From Flagellimonas okinawensis (lineage in GTDB: Bacteria > Bacteroidota > Bacteroidia > Flavobacteriales > Flavobacteriaceae): DNA of 64,000 bases. This document shows positions 24,177 to 34,800 of this stretch, piece after piece. Position numbers and translations under genes: made by a program. Location of the stretch: assembly GCF_029194005.1 (NCBI RefSeq), contig NZ_JARFVA010000001.1:930001-994000 (forward strand), read 5' to 3'. Position 1 is the first letter of the stretch, and the number at the start of each line of letters is the position of its first letter. Below the pieces are notes generated by a model. That model was not told the origin of the DNA, ran no database searches, and was given only the letters and a program-made list of their open reading frames with translations.

Positions 24177-25604
24177 TTAAGGTCGATTCTCATCCAAATT
24201 GATGTCGTACCTGGCGTCTTCAAGATACTTCGAAACCACTTCATTAAACTCGGGGGTAATCCTTAAAAGAGCAGTATTTTCCAAACCATATAATTTCTCC
24301 CTGTCCTTGAAGCCCTTTTTCAATAATTCCTCTACATAAAAAAGAGAGGTTCCAAAATCATCGTTCTTGGCACTTAAAGAAATTGTCTTCAAATAATACT
24401 CATAATCCATGGGGTCTAAGATTGTTTTTAGCATATAGAGCAGCACTAGGGCATCTTCGTCCACTACTTCTTCCGCAGTTATTATATTGATATAATCTTC
24501 TGCCAAAGCATTGACATACCCTTTTAGCCTATGGCCCATTTGCCTTTCGAATGGTTTTGACCCGGATATAAACTTGTCCAATTCATCCATCTGGTAATTC
24601 CACCATCCCAAGTTGTTGAAGTTATGGGTGTACACATCATCCCCCATATAATAGTTGAAATCCTCCTTGAGCATGGATTCCTGAAGAAAGGCGGCATTTT
24701 CGGCTCTCTTCATTACTTTAAAATCTTTGCTTCTTCTGAGGTCTTTTTCTTCCGACCTCAAAGAATCCATATTTTTGAATGCTCCGTACATGGACATCAT
24801 TTCGGTCATGTACTGTTCGGTCCACAATAAATCCCCGATTCCTTTTAATTGGTTTATTTTTTGAAGGTCTTCCTGATATGCATTTTCTACGTATTGGGCA
24901 TCTTGTGGAATCCATTTTCTGCCCATGGCATCCAAAGTGAACAATTGTAATGCTTTTTGTATGTACGAAACACCGGGCCAATCACCTTCCCCGTCATAAA
25001 GCAAAACCTGATTTGGAAATTTATATTTATCCAAAAGCTGTGTATCCGTCATCATAAACGGATAATTATAGTTTTCTTTGTTTACAAGCCCAATAAAGTG
25101 AAAGGGTTCCTTTAGATTAATTAACTCCTTATTTGCCAAAGAAGATCCTATTGACATAGCTCCGTTCACTCCCGAGATCAAAATGGGGACCAAACTAGCA
25201 AACTGGCCACCAGCCCCTTGTCCGGCAGCATATATACGGTCGTCGTGAATTGGCAACAAACTCATAATTTTTTGAATGGTGTTACTTGCCACGACCATGT
25301 TTTTGGTCAAAGAAACACTATCGGATAGCTTTGTCGCCGCCAAGACATATCCTTCATTTTCTGCCGCAATCGTAAACATGGAAAGTGCTTTGTCCTCATT
25401 GCCTTCGGTATCAAAAACCATTAGCAAGGGCCACTTTTTATCCATGGAAAAAGTTTTGGGAATGTAAACGGAATAGGTGTTTTCAGTTGAGTCATTTACC
25501 GGGAGATTTTGAACAATTTCTCCTTTTTTCAGAACCATTTGTTGCGAAAAGACGGAAAGAGCGCAAAAAAAGGTCAGAAACGATAACAGGTTTGTGTTTT
25601 TCAT
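24177..25604 (-). CDS. Exported alpha/beta-hydrolase-like protein with degenerate nucleophile
   Basis: A 475-residue protein with a signal peptide ending VFSQQ. Residues 45-220 resemble the esterase/PHB-depolymerase type of alpha/beta hydrolase (WPLLMVFDTEGN, a helix-rich middle, HDDRIYAAGQGAGGQFA). At the nucleophile elbow, where GxSxG is expected, the sequence is GQGAGG, with no serine. The second half is helical and resembles tetratricopeptide-like scaffolds (ALVLLYMLKTILDP, YVEELLKKGF). A binding rather than catalytic role is plausible. No adjacent gene suggests a pathway. Confidence 0.65.
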   Translation of the reverse strand: MKNTNLLSFLTFFCALSVFSQQMVLKKGEIVQNLPVNDSTENTYSVYIPKTFSMDKKWPLLMVFDTEGNEDKALSMFTIAAENEGYVLAATKLSDSVSLTKNMVVASNTIQKIMSLLPIHDDRIYAAGQGAGGQFASLVPILISGVNGAMSIGSSLANKELINLKEPFHFIGLVNKENYNYPFMMTDTQLLDKYKFPNQVLLYDGEGDWPGVSYIQKALQLFTLDAMGRKWIPQDAQYVENAYQEDLQKINQLKGIGDLLWTEQYMTEMMSMYGAFKNMDSLRSEEKDLRRSKDFKVMKRAENAAFLQESMLKEDFNYYMGDDVYTHNFNNLGWWNYQMDELDKFISGSKPFERQMGHRLKGYVNALAEDYINIITAEEVVDEDALVLLYMLKTILDPMDYEYYLKTISLSAKNDDFGTSLFYVEELLKKGFKDREKLYGLENTALLRITPEFNEVVSKYLEDARYDINLDENRP

Positions 25605-25666
25605 AATTCTAATTTCACAAAAATCTAGCCAAAGTCTATTTCGAAAATATTAATTTAATGGAACCA

Positions 25667-26125
25667 CTACTTACTTGCCTTACTCTTTTTTATTGGAGCA
25701 TTGGCCACAACATTTGATAATACAATGTGTGTCCTGCATTCCCCATAAACGATAAGTTCGTCGATAAATTTTTCCAAGTGGGATTGATCTCTCAGAACCA
25801 CCTCCATAATAATGTTCTCATTACCCGTAATCCGGTAACAATTCACTACCTCTTGAAAGGTTTTCACTTTGTCCAAAAAGGGTTTTAGTTTTCCCATAAA
25901 TGCCCTTAACATAATTATGGCCTTTAGCTGATAACCTGCTTCGGCATAAGAAATATTGGCACCATAACCTTCGATAATTCCGAGGTCTTCCATCTTTTTT
26001 ACACGCTCCGCCACAGCGGGAGGCGTCAACCCGATATTCCGTCCAATATTGGCAAAAGACTCCCTAGCGTTTCGCTGTAAATGGTTTAATATTTGCCAAT
26101 TCAAGTCATCTATCTTCATATACAA
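25667..26125 (-). CDS. Lrp/AsnC-family transcriptional regulator
   Basis: A 152-residue feast/famine regulator. The N-terminal winged helix-turn-helix begins DDLNWQILNHLQRNARESF and includes GLTPPAVAERVKKMEDLGII. The C-terminal RAM/ligand domain contains CYRITGNENIIMEVV. Such proteins sense amino acids and often repress their own gene. Upstream lie two copies of an 11-base repeat overlapping the promoter (see the next entry). The target genes are unknown; it is divergent from the gene at 26242. Confidence 0.92.
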   Translation of the reverse strand: MYMKIDDLNWQILNHLQRNARESFANIGRNIGLTPPAVAERVKKMEDLGIIEGYGANISYAEAGYQLKAIIMLRAFMGKLKPFLDKVKTFQEVVNCYRITGNENIIMEVVLRDQSHLEKFIDELIVYGECRTHIVLSNVVANAPIKKSKASK

Positions 26126-26152
26126 AGAAAATTACCATTATTTTTTTACAAT

Positions 26153-26194
26153 CAAAAGTAAAATCAAATAATTGCTTTATTAACAAAAGTAAAA
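26153..26194 (-). promoter_or_regulatory. lrp-like promoter with repeated element
   Basis: On the minus strand TTG (26186-26184), 23 bases, TACTTTTG (26160-26153) fits the promoter consensus. The plus-strand 11-mer CAAAAGTAAAA occurs at 26153-26163 and again at 26184-26194. The two copies are 31 bases apart, about three helical turns, as would suit a multimeric Lrp-type protein. Confidence 0.5.
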
Positions 26195-26241
26195 AAAATT
26201 GAATCGTGCTTAATTTTATAGTACAAAATTGCTAGAAAAAC

Positions 26242-26643
26242 ATGGAGAGAAATTCTCTTAACTCCCTTGGTGTATACCGTAGATCCTTGGCCCTTCGCGA
26301 CATGAGCGAGGCGGTCGCTGCATACTTTACCCAGAATAGAGAGATTTTGTCCCTGCGCAAAATCGATTCATTTAGAGATGATATTTCCAAATCTCTTTTG
26401 GCCGATGCCGATTTAATCACTAAAGAGGTGGAACAAGCGGCATTGAGCAACTGCCCGTCCGTTCGCATGAGAAGCCTGTCTTATGTAAATATTATGACAC
26501 GTAATATTTTGGCTTACTGTAACGGTCTGGAAAGAGATGGTGTTAAAGAAAAAGAATACCTTAACCTCCTTAGAAAGGAAATCCGCATATTCCGTGTTTC
26601 CTTTAAAAAATGGAGAAAGTCCTTGACCAACAAGAACGATTAA
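26242..26643 (+). CDS. Conserved helical protein, possibly four-helix bundle
   Basis: A 133-residue soluble, all-helical protein with a high content of Arg, Ser and Leu. It has the length and pattern of a four-helix bundle, with helices around SVRMRSLSYVNIMTRNILAY and EYLNLLRKEIRIFRVSF. There is no signal peptide or membrane segment. I do not recognise a named domain; similar proteins appear limited to flavobacteria. It ends 10 bases before the convergent icmF gene. Confidence 0.6.
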   Translation: MERNSLNSLGVYRRSLALRDMSEAVAAYFTQNREILSLRKIDSFRDDISKSLLADADLITKEVEQAALSNCPSVRMRSLSYVNIMTRNILAYCNGLERDGVKEKEYLNLLRKEIRIFRVSFKKWRKSLTNKND

Positions 26644-26652
26644 TTAACTCCT

Positions 26653-29600
26653 CTACATATTTCTTCGGTACTGCCCTCCAACCTGGAACAAGGCTTCTGT
26701 TATTTGTCCCAAGGAACAATATTTGGCAACCTCCATCAATTTTTCAAAAACGTTCTCGTTATTGATGGCCACCTGTTGTAACTCCTTCAATTGTTTTTCG
26801 GCTTCATCGGCTTCTCGCTTATGCAGGTTTTGCAAGGTTTTTATCTGATTCTCCTTTTCAGTTTCCGTGGCACGTATTACCTCCGCCGGTAAAATGGTCG
26901 GCGATCCTTTGGAACTCAAAAACGTATTCACCCCTATGATCGGATATTCACCTGAGTGTTTCAGGGTTTCATAATGAAGACTTTCCTCTTGGATCTTGGA
27001 ACGTTGGTACATGGTTTCCATAGCCCCAAGCACGCCGCCGCGTTCAGTGATCCTATCAAATTCCATCAAAACTGCTTCCTCCACCAGTTCCGTTAACTCT
27101 TCAATAATGAACGAACCTTGTATCGGGTTTTCATTTTTAGCCAAGCCCAATTCTTTATTGATGATCAATTGAATAGCCATAGCCCTCCGCACAGACTCCT
27201 CTGTTGGAGTGGTTATTGCCTCATCGTACGCATTGGTATGCAGCGAGTTACAATTATCATAAATGGCATACAGAGCCTGTAAAGTGGTCCGGATGTCATT
27301 AAAATCGATCTCTTGGGCATGCAAACTTCTACCAGAGGTTTGAATGTGATATTTGAGCATTTGCGCCCTTGGATCGGCACCGTATTTTTCTTTGAGAGCC
27401 TTGGACCAAATCCTTCTGGCTACACGGCCGATTACCGCATATTCCGGGTCCACCCCGTTTGAAAAGAAAAACGAAAGATTTGGACCAAACTTATTGATGT
27501 CCATCCCCCTGCTCAAGTAATATTCCACATAGGTGAAACCATTGGAAAGTGTAAAAGCCAACTGGGTGATGGGATTGGCACCCGCCTCGGCAATATGATA
27601 GCCGGAAATGGAAACCGAATAGAAATTACGTACTTGTTGCTCTATAAAATATTCCTGAACATCGCCCATTAATCGAAGGGCGAACTCTGTGGAAAAGATA
27701 CACGTATTCTGCGCTTGGTCTTCCTTTAAAATATCTGCCTGTACAGTTCCACGAACTTGGTTTAGGGTCTTTACTTTTATTTCTTGGTAAATATTTTCTG
27801 GCAATACTTGATCTCCGGTCACCCCAAGAAGCATTAAACCAAGTCCGTTGTTACCCTCGGGAAGTTCTCCATAATATTCTGGCTGCGCAATTCCTTTATC
27901 TTTAAAAATGGATTTGATTTTGTCCGCAACCTTTTTTTCCAGACCATTTTCCTTGATATATTTTTCACAGTTTTGGTCGATGGCAGCATTCATAAAAAAG
28001 GCCAAAAGCATAGGAGCAGGACCATTAATTGTCATACTTACCGAAGTCATGGGACTGCTAAGGTCAAAGCCAGAGTATAGTTTTTTGGCATCGTCCAAAC
28101 AGCAGATGGAAACCCCTGCATTACCAATCTTTCCATAGATATCGGGCCTATGGGCCGGGTCGTTTCCGTATAAGGTCACAGAATCAAAAGCAGTGGATAG
28201 GCGTTTGGCGGGCATATCCATGCTTACATAATGGAATCTACGGTTGGTACGCTCCGGTCCTCCTTCACCTGCAAACATTCGGGTGGGGTCCTCCCCCTCT
28301 CTTTTAAATGGATACAGCCCAGCGGTGTATGGAAATTCACCGGGTACGTTTTCTTGCAAGATCCATTGCAAAATATCGCCCCAAGCTTTGTACTTGGGCA
28401 GCGATACTTTTGGAATCTGACTATGCGATAGTGATTCGGTGTGGGTTTTTATATTGACTTCCTTGTCTCGTACTTTAAAGGAATAAATTTCTGCTTTGTA
28501 ACGGTTTATCTTTTCCTTCCATTTTAGAATGGCTTCCCAATGATGTGGGTTCAAATGCATTTTAATGCGATCAAACTCCTTGATCAGCAGTTTTACCAAT
28601 TCTCTGGATTCATTACTTGTAATGAGTCCTTCTATTTTTTCTTCATTGAGGCCGGATTTATCCAAAAACGACTCTTCCGCCGAATCTTGGTCCATTCCCA
28701 ATGTAGACGCCAAGGTTAAAAAGATTCCATATAGCTTTTGGGCCACTTGCGCTTCCTCAATTGCCTTTACATCATAGCTACGATTGTTCTCTGCAATTTC
28801 TGAAAGGTATCGTGTTCGAGAGGGTGGTATTACATAAATTTTCTCCGACATTTCCTGGGTAATCTCAATGGTCGAATTCAAGGTAGAGCCTGCTTTCTCT
28901 ACCAAAGTATCCATTACTTTTTTGTAGAGGCTGTTCATCCCAGGATCATTGAACTGTGACGCTATAGTCCCAAAAATGGGGAGCTCATCTTCATTCGCAT
29001 GCCACAGGCCATGGTTACGGGCATATTGTTTTTTTACATCACGCAGTGCATCCAATGCACCACGCTTATCAAATTTATTGATGGCGACAATGTCCGCAAA
29101 ATCCAACATATCTATCTTTTCCAATTGCGTGGCCGCACCAAATTCAGGGGTCATAACATAAAGCGACACATCACTATGTTCCAAAATTTCGGTATCGGAT
29201 TGACCTATTCCTGATGTTTCCAGAATAATTAAATCGAATTTTGCCGCCTTTAGTACTTGCACCGCTTCCGAAACATGCTTGGACAACGCCAAATTGGACT
29301 GCCGCGTAGCCAAGGAACGCATATACACCCGATCACTGTTGATAGCGTTCATTCGAATTCTGTCTCCTAAAAGTGCACCCCCGGTTTTTCGTTTGGAAGG
29401 ATCTACGGAAATAATTCCAATGTTTTTATCGGGAAAATCCATTAAAAACCGGCGTACCAACTCATCCACCAAACTGGATTTACCGGCTCCACCTGTCCCC
29501 GTGATTCCCAAAACAGGCACTCTGTTTTCTGATTTTTCTATGACAGGTTGATATTTTTCAAACTCCTCATGACGGTTTTCCGCCAAAGAAATTAAACGAG

Positions 29601-30111
29601 CTAAGGTGTTTGGATGCTTTTCTTCCAGTTCGCTTTCAAGGCTTTTTCCTTTGGCAACCTCTAAATCGGGAACCGCAGTATCGCAACGTTTCACCAAATC
29701 ATTGATCATACCTTGAAGCCCCATCTCGCGACCATCATCCGGGGAATAGATTCGTTCAATACCGTAATCCATGAGTTCTTTTATCTCTTCAGGAAGGATT
29801 ACGCCGCCTCCACCGCCAAAGATTTTAATATGATCAGCACCTCGTTCCTTCAGCAAATCGAACATATACCTAAAGTATTCGTTGTGCCCACCTTGGTAAG
29901 ATGTCATCGCGATGGCATTGGCATCTTCTTGGATCGCACAATCCACCACTTCGGCCACACTCCTATCGTGTCCCAAATGAATCACTTCAACACCAGTGGC
30001 CTGAATTATTCGCCTCATAATATTGATTGCCGCATCATGACCATCAAACAATGAAGCTGCGGTTACAATTCGGATTTTATGTGTAGGCGTATAAGGTTTA
30101 ATTTGTTCCAT
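26653..30111 (-). CDS. icmF: Fused isobutyryl-CoA mutase IcmF
   Basis: An adenosylcobalamin-dependent acyl-CoA mutase of 1152 residues that carries its own G-protein chaperone. Order: B12-binding domain (about 10-150; [15 protein letters not shown] with the cobalt-ligating His), MeaB-like GTPase (about 190-420; P-loop [14 protein letters not shown] and NKFDKRG), linker, then the mutase TIM barrel (about 565-1152; [35 protein letters not shown]). The Gln in AQNTCIF is at the position distinguishing isobutyryl- from methylmalonyl-CoA mutases, while Y600 ([10 protein letters not shown]) occupies a position usually Phe in IcmF. The ATG at 30111 is preferred over the upstream TTG. Confidence 0.93.
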   Translation of the reverse strand: MEQIKPYTPTHKIRIVTAASLFDGHDAAINIMRRIIQATGVEVIHLGHDRSVAEVVDCAIQEDANAIAMTSYQGGHNEYFRYMFDLLKERGADHIKIFGGGGGVILPEEIKELMDYGIERIYSPDDGREMGLQGMINDLVKRCDTAVPDLEVAKGKSLESELEEKHPNTLARLISLAENRHEEFEKYQPVIEKSENRVPVLGITGTGGAGKSSLVDELVRRFLMDFPDKNIGIISVDPSKRKTGGALLGDRIRMNAINSDRVYMRSLATRQSNLALSKHVSEAVQVLKAAKFDLIILETSGIGQSDTEILEHSDVSLYVMTPEFGAATQLEKIDMLDFADIVAINKFDKRGALDALRDVKKQYARNHGLWHANEDELPIFGTIASQFNDPGMNSLYKKVMDTLVEKAGSTLNSTIEITQEMSEKIYVIPPSRTRYLSEIAENNRSYDVKAIEEAQVAQKLYGIFLTLASTLGMDQDSAEESFLDKSGLNEEKIEGLITSNESRELVKLLIKEFDRIKMHLNPHHWEAILKWKEKINRYKAEIYSFKVRDKEVNIKTHTESLSHSQIPKVSLPKYKAWGDILQWILQENVPGEFPYTAGLYPFKREGEDPTRMFAGEGGPERTNRRFHYVSMDMPAKRLSTAFDSVTLYGNDPAHRPDIYGKIGNAGVSICCLDDAKKLYSGFDLSSPMTSVSMTINGPAPMLLAFFMNAAIDQNCEKYIKENGLEKKVADKIKSIFKDKGIAQPEYYGELPEGNNGLGLMLLGVTGDQVLPENIYQEIKVKTLNQVRGTVQADILKEDQAQNTCIFSTEFALRLMGDVQEYFIEQQVRNFYSVSISGYHIAEAGANPITQLAFTLSNGFTYVEYYLSRGMDINKFGPNLSFFFSNGVDPEYAVIGRVARRIWSKALKEKYGADPRAQMLKYHIQTSGRSLHAQEIDFNDIRTTLQALYAIYDNCNSLHTNAYDEAITTPTEESVRRAMAIQLIINKELGLAKNENPIQGSFIIEELTELVEEAVLMEFDRITERGGVLGAMETMYQRSKIQEESLHYETLKHSGEYPIIGVNTFLSSKGSPTILPAEVIRATETEKENQIKTLQNLHKREADEAEKQLKELQQVAINNENVFEKLMEVAKYCSLGQITEALFQVGGQYRRNM

Positions 30112-30253
30112 CTGCAATAAAAGGTCTGATTTTGCACTGCAATTTACGGAAAATGCAATTGAAAATTGGTTTCACTTAAGATTGTATAAAAAATATTAAA
30201 AGTTTGGGCTTACTTTTTTGAATACCATAATTTTATCCGTTCAAATGTGTCCC

Positions 30254-31102
30254 ATGAAACTCACCATTCTTATAAATTGCCCAGATCAATCTGGAATAAT
30301 TCGTTCGGTTACTACCTTTATACATCAACAAAAAGGAAACGTAGTTTACCTGGACCAACATGTTGATAAGCAGGCTGGAGTTTTTTTTATGCGATTAAAA
30401 AGTGAATTTGAGCAGGAGTTGGACCTATCAAAATTCAAGGAAAATTTTGGAAAAGAATTGGCTGCAAAGTTTCATATGGAATGGGATGCCTATACTGATA
30501 TCTACAAACCAAAAATGGCAATCTTTGTCTCCAAGTACAATCATTGCCTATATGATTTGTTGAGCCGATATAATTCTGGTGAGCTTTTAGTTGATATCCC
30601 ATTTATACTGAGCAACCACAAGGATTTGGAGTATGTAGCGGAGCAATTCAACATTCCATATTTCCATATTCCCATAACTAAAGAAAATAAAGCTGAGGCC
30701 GAAGACAAACAGCTGGAACTTTTAAAAGAATACGGTATTGATTTTATTGTCTTGGCCAGATATATGCAGATTGTGTCACCAAAGGTGATAAATGAATTTC
30801 CACAGAAAATAATCAATATCCACCACTCCTTTTTACCTGCATTCGCAGGCGCAAAACCGTACCATGCTGCTTTCGAAAGAGGTGTAAAAATTATAGGGGC
30901 AACAAGTCACTATGTTACCGAGGACTTAGATGCAGGCCCAATTATTGAGCAGGATGTTACGACGGTTTCCCATACCCATTCGGTAAAAGATTTTATTGCC
31001 AAAGGAAGAGATTTAGAACGAATTGTCCTTTCCCGTGCGGTTCAGCTTCACGTAGCTCGGAAAACTATGGTGTACAACAACAAGACAGTTATTTTTTCAT
31101 AG
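30254..31102 (+). CDS. purU: Formyltetrahydrofolate deformylase
   Basis: Hydrolyses 10-formyl-tetrahydrofolate to formate and tetrahydrofolate, balancing one-carbon pools and supplying formate for purine synthesis. The 282-residue protein has an N-terminal ACT-like regulatory domain (LTILINCPDQSGIIRSV) and a C-terminal formyltransferase-fold domain. The catalytic elements are in NIHHSFLPAFAGAKPY and HYVTEDLDAGPIIEQD. The ATG at 30254 matches the family N-terminus; the earlier in-frame start at 30218 adds 12 residues not expected. A strong terminator follows. Confidence 0.95.
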   Translation: MKLTILINCPDQSGIIRSVTTFIHQQKGNVVYLDQHVDKQAGVFFMRLKSEFEQELDLSKFKENFGKELAAKFHMEWDAYTDIYKPKMAIFVSKYNHCLYDLLSRYNSGELLVDIPFILSNHKDLEYVAEQFNIPYFHIPITKENKAEAEDKQLELLKEYGIDFIVLARYMQIVSPKVINEFPQKIINIHHSFLPAFAGAKPYHAAFERGVKIIGATSHYVTEDLDAGPIIEQDVTTVSHTHSVKDFIAKGRDLERIVLSRAVQLHVARKTMVYNNKTVIFS

Positions 31103-31111
31103 AAAAACAAA

Positions 31112-31139
31112 AAAATAGGGGCCTTTAGGCCCCTATTTT
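31112..31139. terminator. Bidirectional terminator after purU
   Basis: AAAATAGGGGCC, loop TTTA, GGCCCCTATTTT: a perfect 12-bp stem between two convergent transcripts. Confidence 0.9.
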
Positions 31140-31167
31140 CACTAACTAAAAAACCTCAACGGACCAA

Positions 31168-31881
31168 TTAAGGGTTGGTCCTAAACTCAAATACTTCTGA
31201 TGTTGTGCTATTACCTGCGGCATCTATTGTTTGTACACGCCAGTAATAAATATTATTTGCTTGAACATTGGTTTCATAACTATTGGTATCCGTTTCTCCC
31301 AATTGACCAGTTGGCGGTGTAACAGTGTCCAAATAAACCACATAGGACAAAGTATCCCCATCCAAATCTGAGCTTTCCCATTGCAAGGTTATATCGCCGG
31401 CATCTATCGCCACACCCATTTGAGGATATGGATCATACGCTGGAAACGGAGCATAATTTTCTACCGGTGCCCCTGCATTGTAAAAACGCCAAGTACCGCT
31501 TGTTGCCGTCTCGTTGGTACCATTTGCCCTGGAAACAATGGACCATGAATATGCCGTTCCTCGATTCAATGTAATTTGGATTTCGGTATTGGAAGTATTC
31601 GAGTTACTCGTTTCTCCGGTTTCCAAATTGTTCAATTGCAATGTATAGGAATCCGTATTCTCGGATGCTCCCCATTGAAACGTAACTTGACTCTCGCTTT
31701 CCGACACTACTACTCCTTCTGTACACTCCTCATTATTGTCCGGAAAAATCAACGCTGCAGCCAGCGGCGCAGGAACTTCCGGCTCGGGCTGCGGGTCCGG
31801 TGTAGGATCATCCCCCCCTCCCCCACAGGAAAATAGGGTCAACAACATTACGGGAACAATGTATTTATATGCTATTTTCAT
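31168..31881 (-). CDS. FN3-like surface lipoprotein of the starch locus
   Basis: A 237-residue lipoprotein (lipobox LFSC, then Gly/Asp-rich spacer and a Pro/Glu-rich tether DDPTPDPQPEPEVPAP). Two beta-sandwich modules of fibronectin-III type follow: residues about 45-130 (VTFQWGASENTDSYTLQL) and about 145-237 (ITLQWESSDLDGDTLSYVVY, IYYWRVQTIDAAGN). The SCGGGGDD sequence after the Cys suggests surface export of lipoproteins in Bacteroidota. Its start codon overlaps the amylase stop (ATGA), so it is translated with the amylase and is likely a starch-binding or scaffold protein. No known catalytic domain. Confidence 0.8.
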   Translation of the reverse strand: MKIAYKYIVPVMLLTLFSCGGGGDDPTPDPQPEPEVPAPLAAALIFPDNNEECTEGVVVSESESQVTFQWGASENTDSYTLQLNNLETGETSNSNTSNTEIQITLNRGTAYSWSIVSRANGTNETATSGTWRFYNAGAPVENYAPFPAYDPYPQMGVAIDAGDITLQWESSDLDGDTLSYVVYLDTVTPPTGQLGETDTNSYETNVQANNIYYWRVQTIDAAGNSTTSEVFEFRTNP

Positions 31882-34800
31882 TGTTTTATAATTTTAAATT
31901 GATGGGAGCTTTCTGGTCCAGTTACTTTAATTAGATACATGCCATTGGCATATCCGGACAGGTCAACATCCAACTTACCATAACTGGCCTTTATTACTTT
32001 TGAAGCATGCATCCTACCATTTAAGTCATATACCTGAACATTCATGTCATCATTGGAAGCAAAACCTAGGTCTACCGATACGATGTTAGAAGATACCATT
32101 GGGTTCGGGTAAGCCGATGCAAAATCAGTCAATATAAGTGTATCCTCGAAAACTCCTTGACAATCCACATTGGTTGTAACTTTTAATTTATTGACCGACT
32201 GATTGAGTTTAAAATCAAAAGCGTCTTTCGAGGTCAAAAACACCTCATCATTAATTTGAATGTTATAAAATTCCCCACCCTTGAGCGCCAAGGAAAGTAT
32301 ATTGGAATTGTTGTTCAATTCCGAATACACCTCCAAGGACTCGGGCTCTGTAATGGTCAATGCATAGCATTGCTGATATTCTGATTGTCCGGAAACGGTA
32401 ATACAAAGTTCATAGCTACCTGCCGATAGATTTTCGAATACAACGGTTTCCTCAAAATTTGACGAAGCGTCAATGGCCCCGGTCAAGGTAGCGGTATAGG
32501 ACAATGCTTCCATTGCAGTAACAACAATACTTCCATTATCACTACCTCTACATGTTACACTATTGGTGAGCACACTAAAGTTGTCCTCTGGCAATGAAAA
32601 TACCTCGCAACCATCCACATTTACGACTGCCCCCAAAGGTGTGTCCGGACAAAGATCATTAGCATCCAAAACACCATCTGAATCGGCGTCGGGCGGATTG
32701 TCGTTAGGGAAAAGACTGGTAGGGTTGTTGCCAAAAATGCGATACTCACCGGGAGCTAATACAATAGGCTCATTCACATTGGTGACCACATATTTGAGGT
32801 TATTGGCCAAAAACTCGTACCATACTCCAATTTCTTGAAATTCTGGGTCGATTTCTTGCTCTTCCACACCAAAGTTTCCTATGATCGTCACATAACCTAT
32901 TTCATCCACCCCGGCAGATTCATCGCTTAAATGAATAGTTTTTAATCCTGTTGAGCTATCTACATCCAAGGAAAAATTGGAAGTCTCGAATATTCGTTCT
33001 TCCACGGCCAAGAGATTAAGATCGGACCAAGTATCATAAACTGCTTTTCTATCGGAATTGTCAAAATAATCCCAACGAATAGGTTTATTTCCGATTCTGC
33101 CATTGTAGTCGATGGAGTAATCGTATCCCAATTCACCAAATTGCCATATCATCTTTGGTCCTGGAACAGTAAAAAAGAAGGCGCCTACCAGCTCCAAACG
33201 GTCCAAAGCTGTCGGCAAATCCTGAATATTATAATCACCAGATGCATTTCCAAAGTTCAAGTTTCGGTACATCATCCGTTCTTCATCATGGCTTTCCATG
33301 TAAGCGATATTGGAAGGGAATGTCCAATTTCGGTTAACGTAAGATATCCATGAAAAGTCGGAATTTGTGTTCCATCCCATGGATGCCTCACTATAAGGTC
33401 CGTTAAGATTGCCCCATAGCATTATCCCCTTTCCTTCATCCAAACGATATTCGGCCCATTCGGTTTCTTCTTCGTTGGTGCCCAAATGCTCAAAAATGAC
33501 CAGAAAATCCTCATTGACTTCCCATTGGTAATCCGCATATTCCTTTAACACAGCAACCCTATCAGCTTGATAACTCCCTGTACAACCTTCATCCGATTCA
33601 GAACAGTTTTGGGTAAATCCTTTGGTCAAATCCCATCGGTATCCGTCAATTTTATATTCATCTATCCAATATTGTGCAACACGCTTTACATAATCTTGCG
33701 TTGCTTGCTGGCTATGGTTAAAATCGTTGAATACATTGTAAGAATGCGTCGGTGTTGCATTAAAGAAAGGGCTGTCGTTACTTGCCACTCCACCATAACC
33801 ACCATTATCGGTATTCCATAGTCGATAGTATGGATTTTGACCTGTAGCATGATTGAAAACTACATCCAAAATTACAGCCATTCCCCTGCCGTGACATTCG
33901 TCCACCAGTTGTTTGAATGCATCGGCATTTCCATAATACTTGTCCAAAGCCATATGGAAAGATGGGTTGTACCCCCAGCTTTCGTTCCCATCAAATTCGG
34001 AGAGAGGCATTAACTCGATGGCGTTTACCCCTAATTCCTGTAAATAATCCAATCGGGCACGAACTGCATCAAAACTGTGCAATTCATCAAAATCGCGGAT
34101 CAAAAGTTCATACACCACCAAATCTGTTTTGCTTGGCAATGTATAACTATTGTTCGTCCAAGTGTAGTCGGGATCTCCTGTTCGAAGTACTGTAACTGCA
34201 TGTTCGGTTTGTCCACTTGGATACGCCGGCAGGTTGGGGTAAGTAATATTATTGATGTATGGATCGTTGTCTTCATCCAAAATTAGGGTAGAATATGGGT
34301 CGGCAACTGTTATTTCACCGTCCACGACATATTGATACATATGGTTGGTCTGGGCAGACAAACCTGTCAGTTCAATCCAAAACCTATCTTGGGCACTGTC
34401 CTTCTTAAGCAAGTATTCATCGGAAAGTGTCCAATTATTGAAGTCTCCGATTAAATGGACCACTTCTTTACCTGGCGCAAATAGAACAAGGGTTGCCACG
34501 GTATCGTCCATTGGATCCAAATTGATTCCGTCCAGCATTCCATCGGGCACCGCTTCTTCAACAACATTCACTACTGCCATAAAATTCTCGGTACGGGTTT
34601 CTCCACCACTTTGGGCTTCCAAGGTATACTGGGAATTTTCGGTAATATTAAGGTGATCGTATGTATAATCGGTACCATTAAAGGTATCTACAACATTACC
34701 ATTAATGGACAGGGTAAAATCTGCAACCACCGTGCTTTCCGCTTGAATAGTTAAGTTTTGACCTGGATTCAGTACAGTTAAATTTTCCGTTGGGCTGTTC

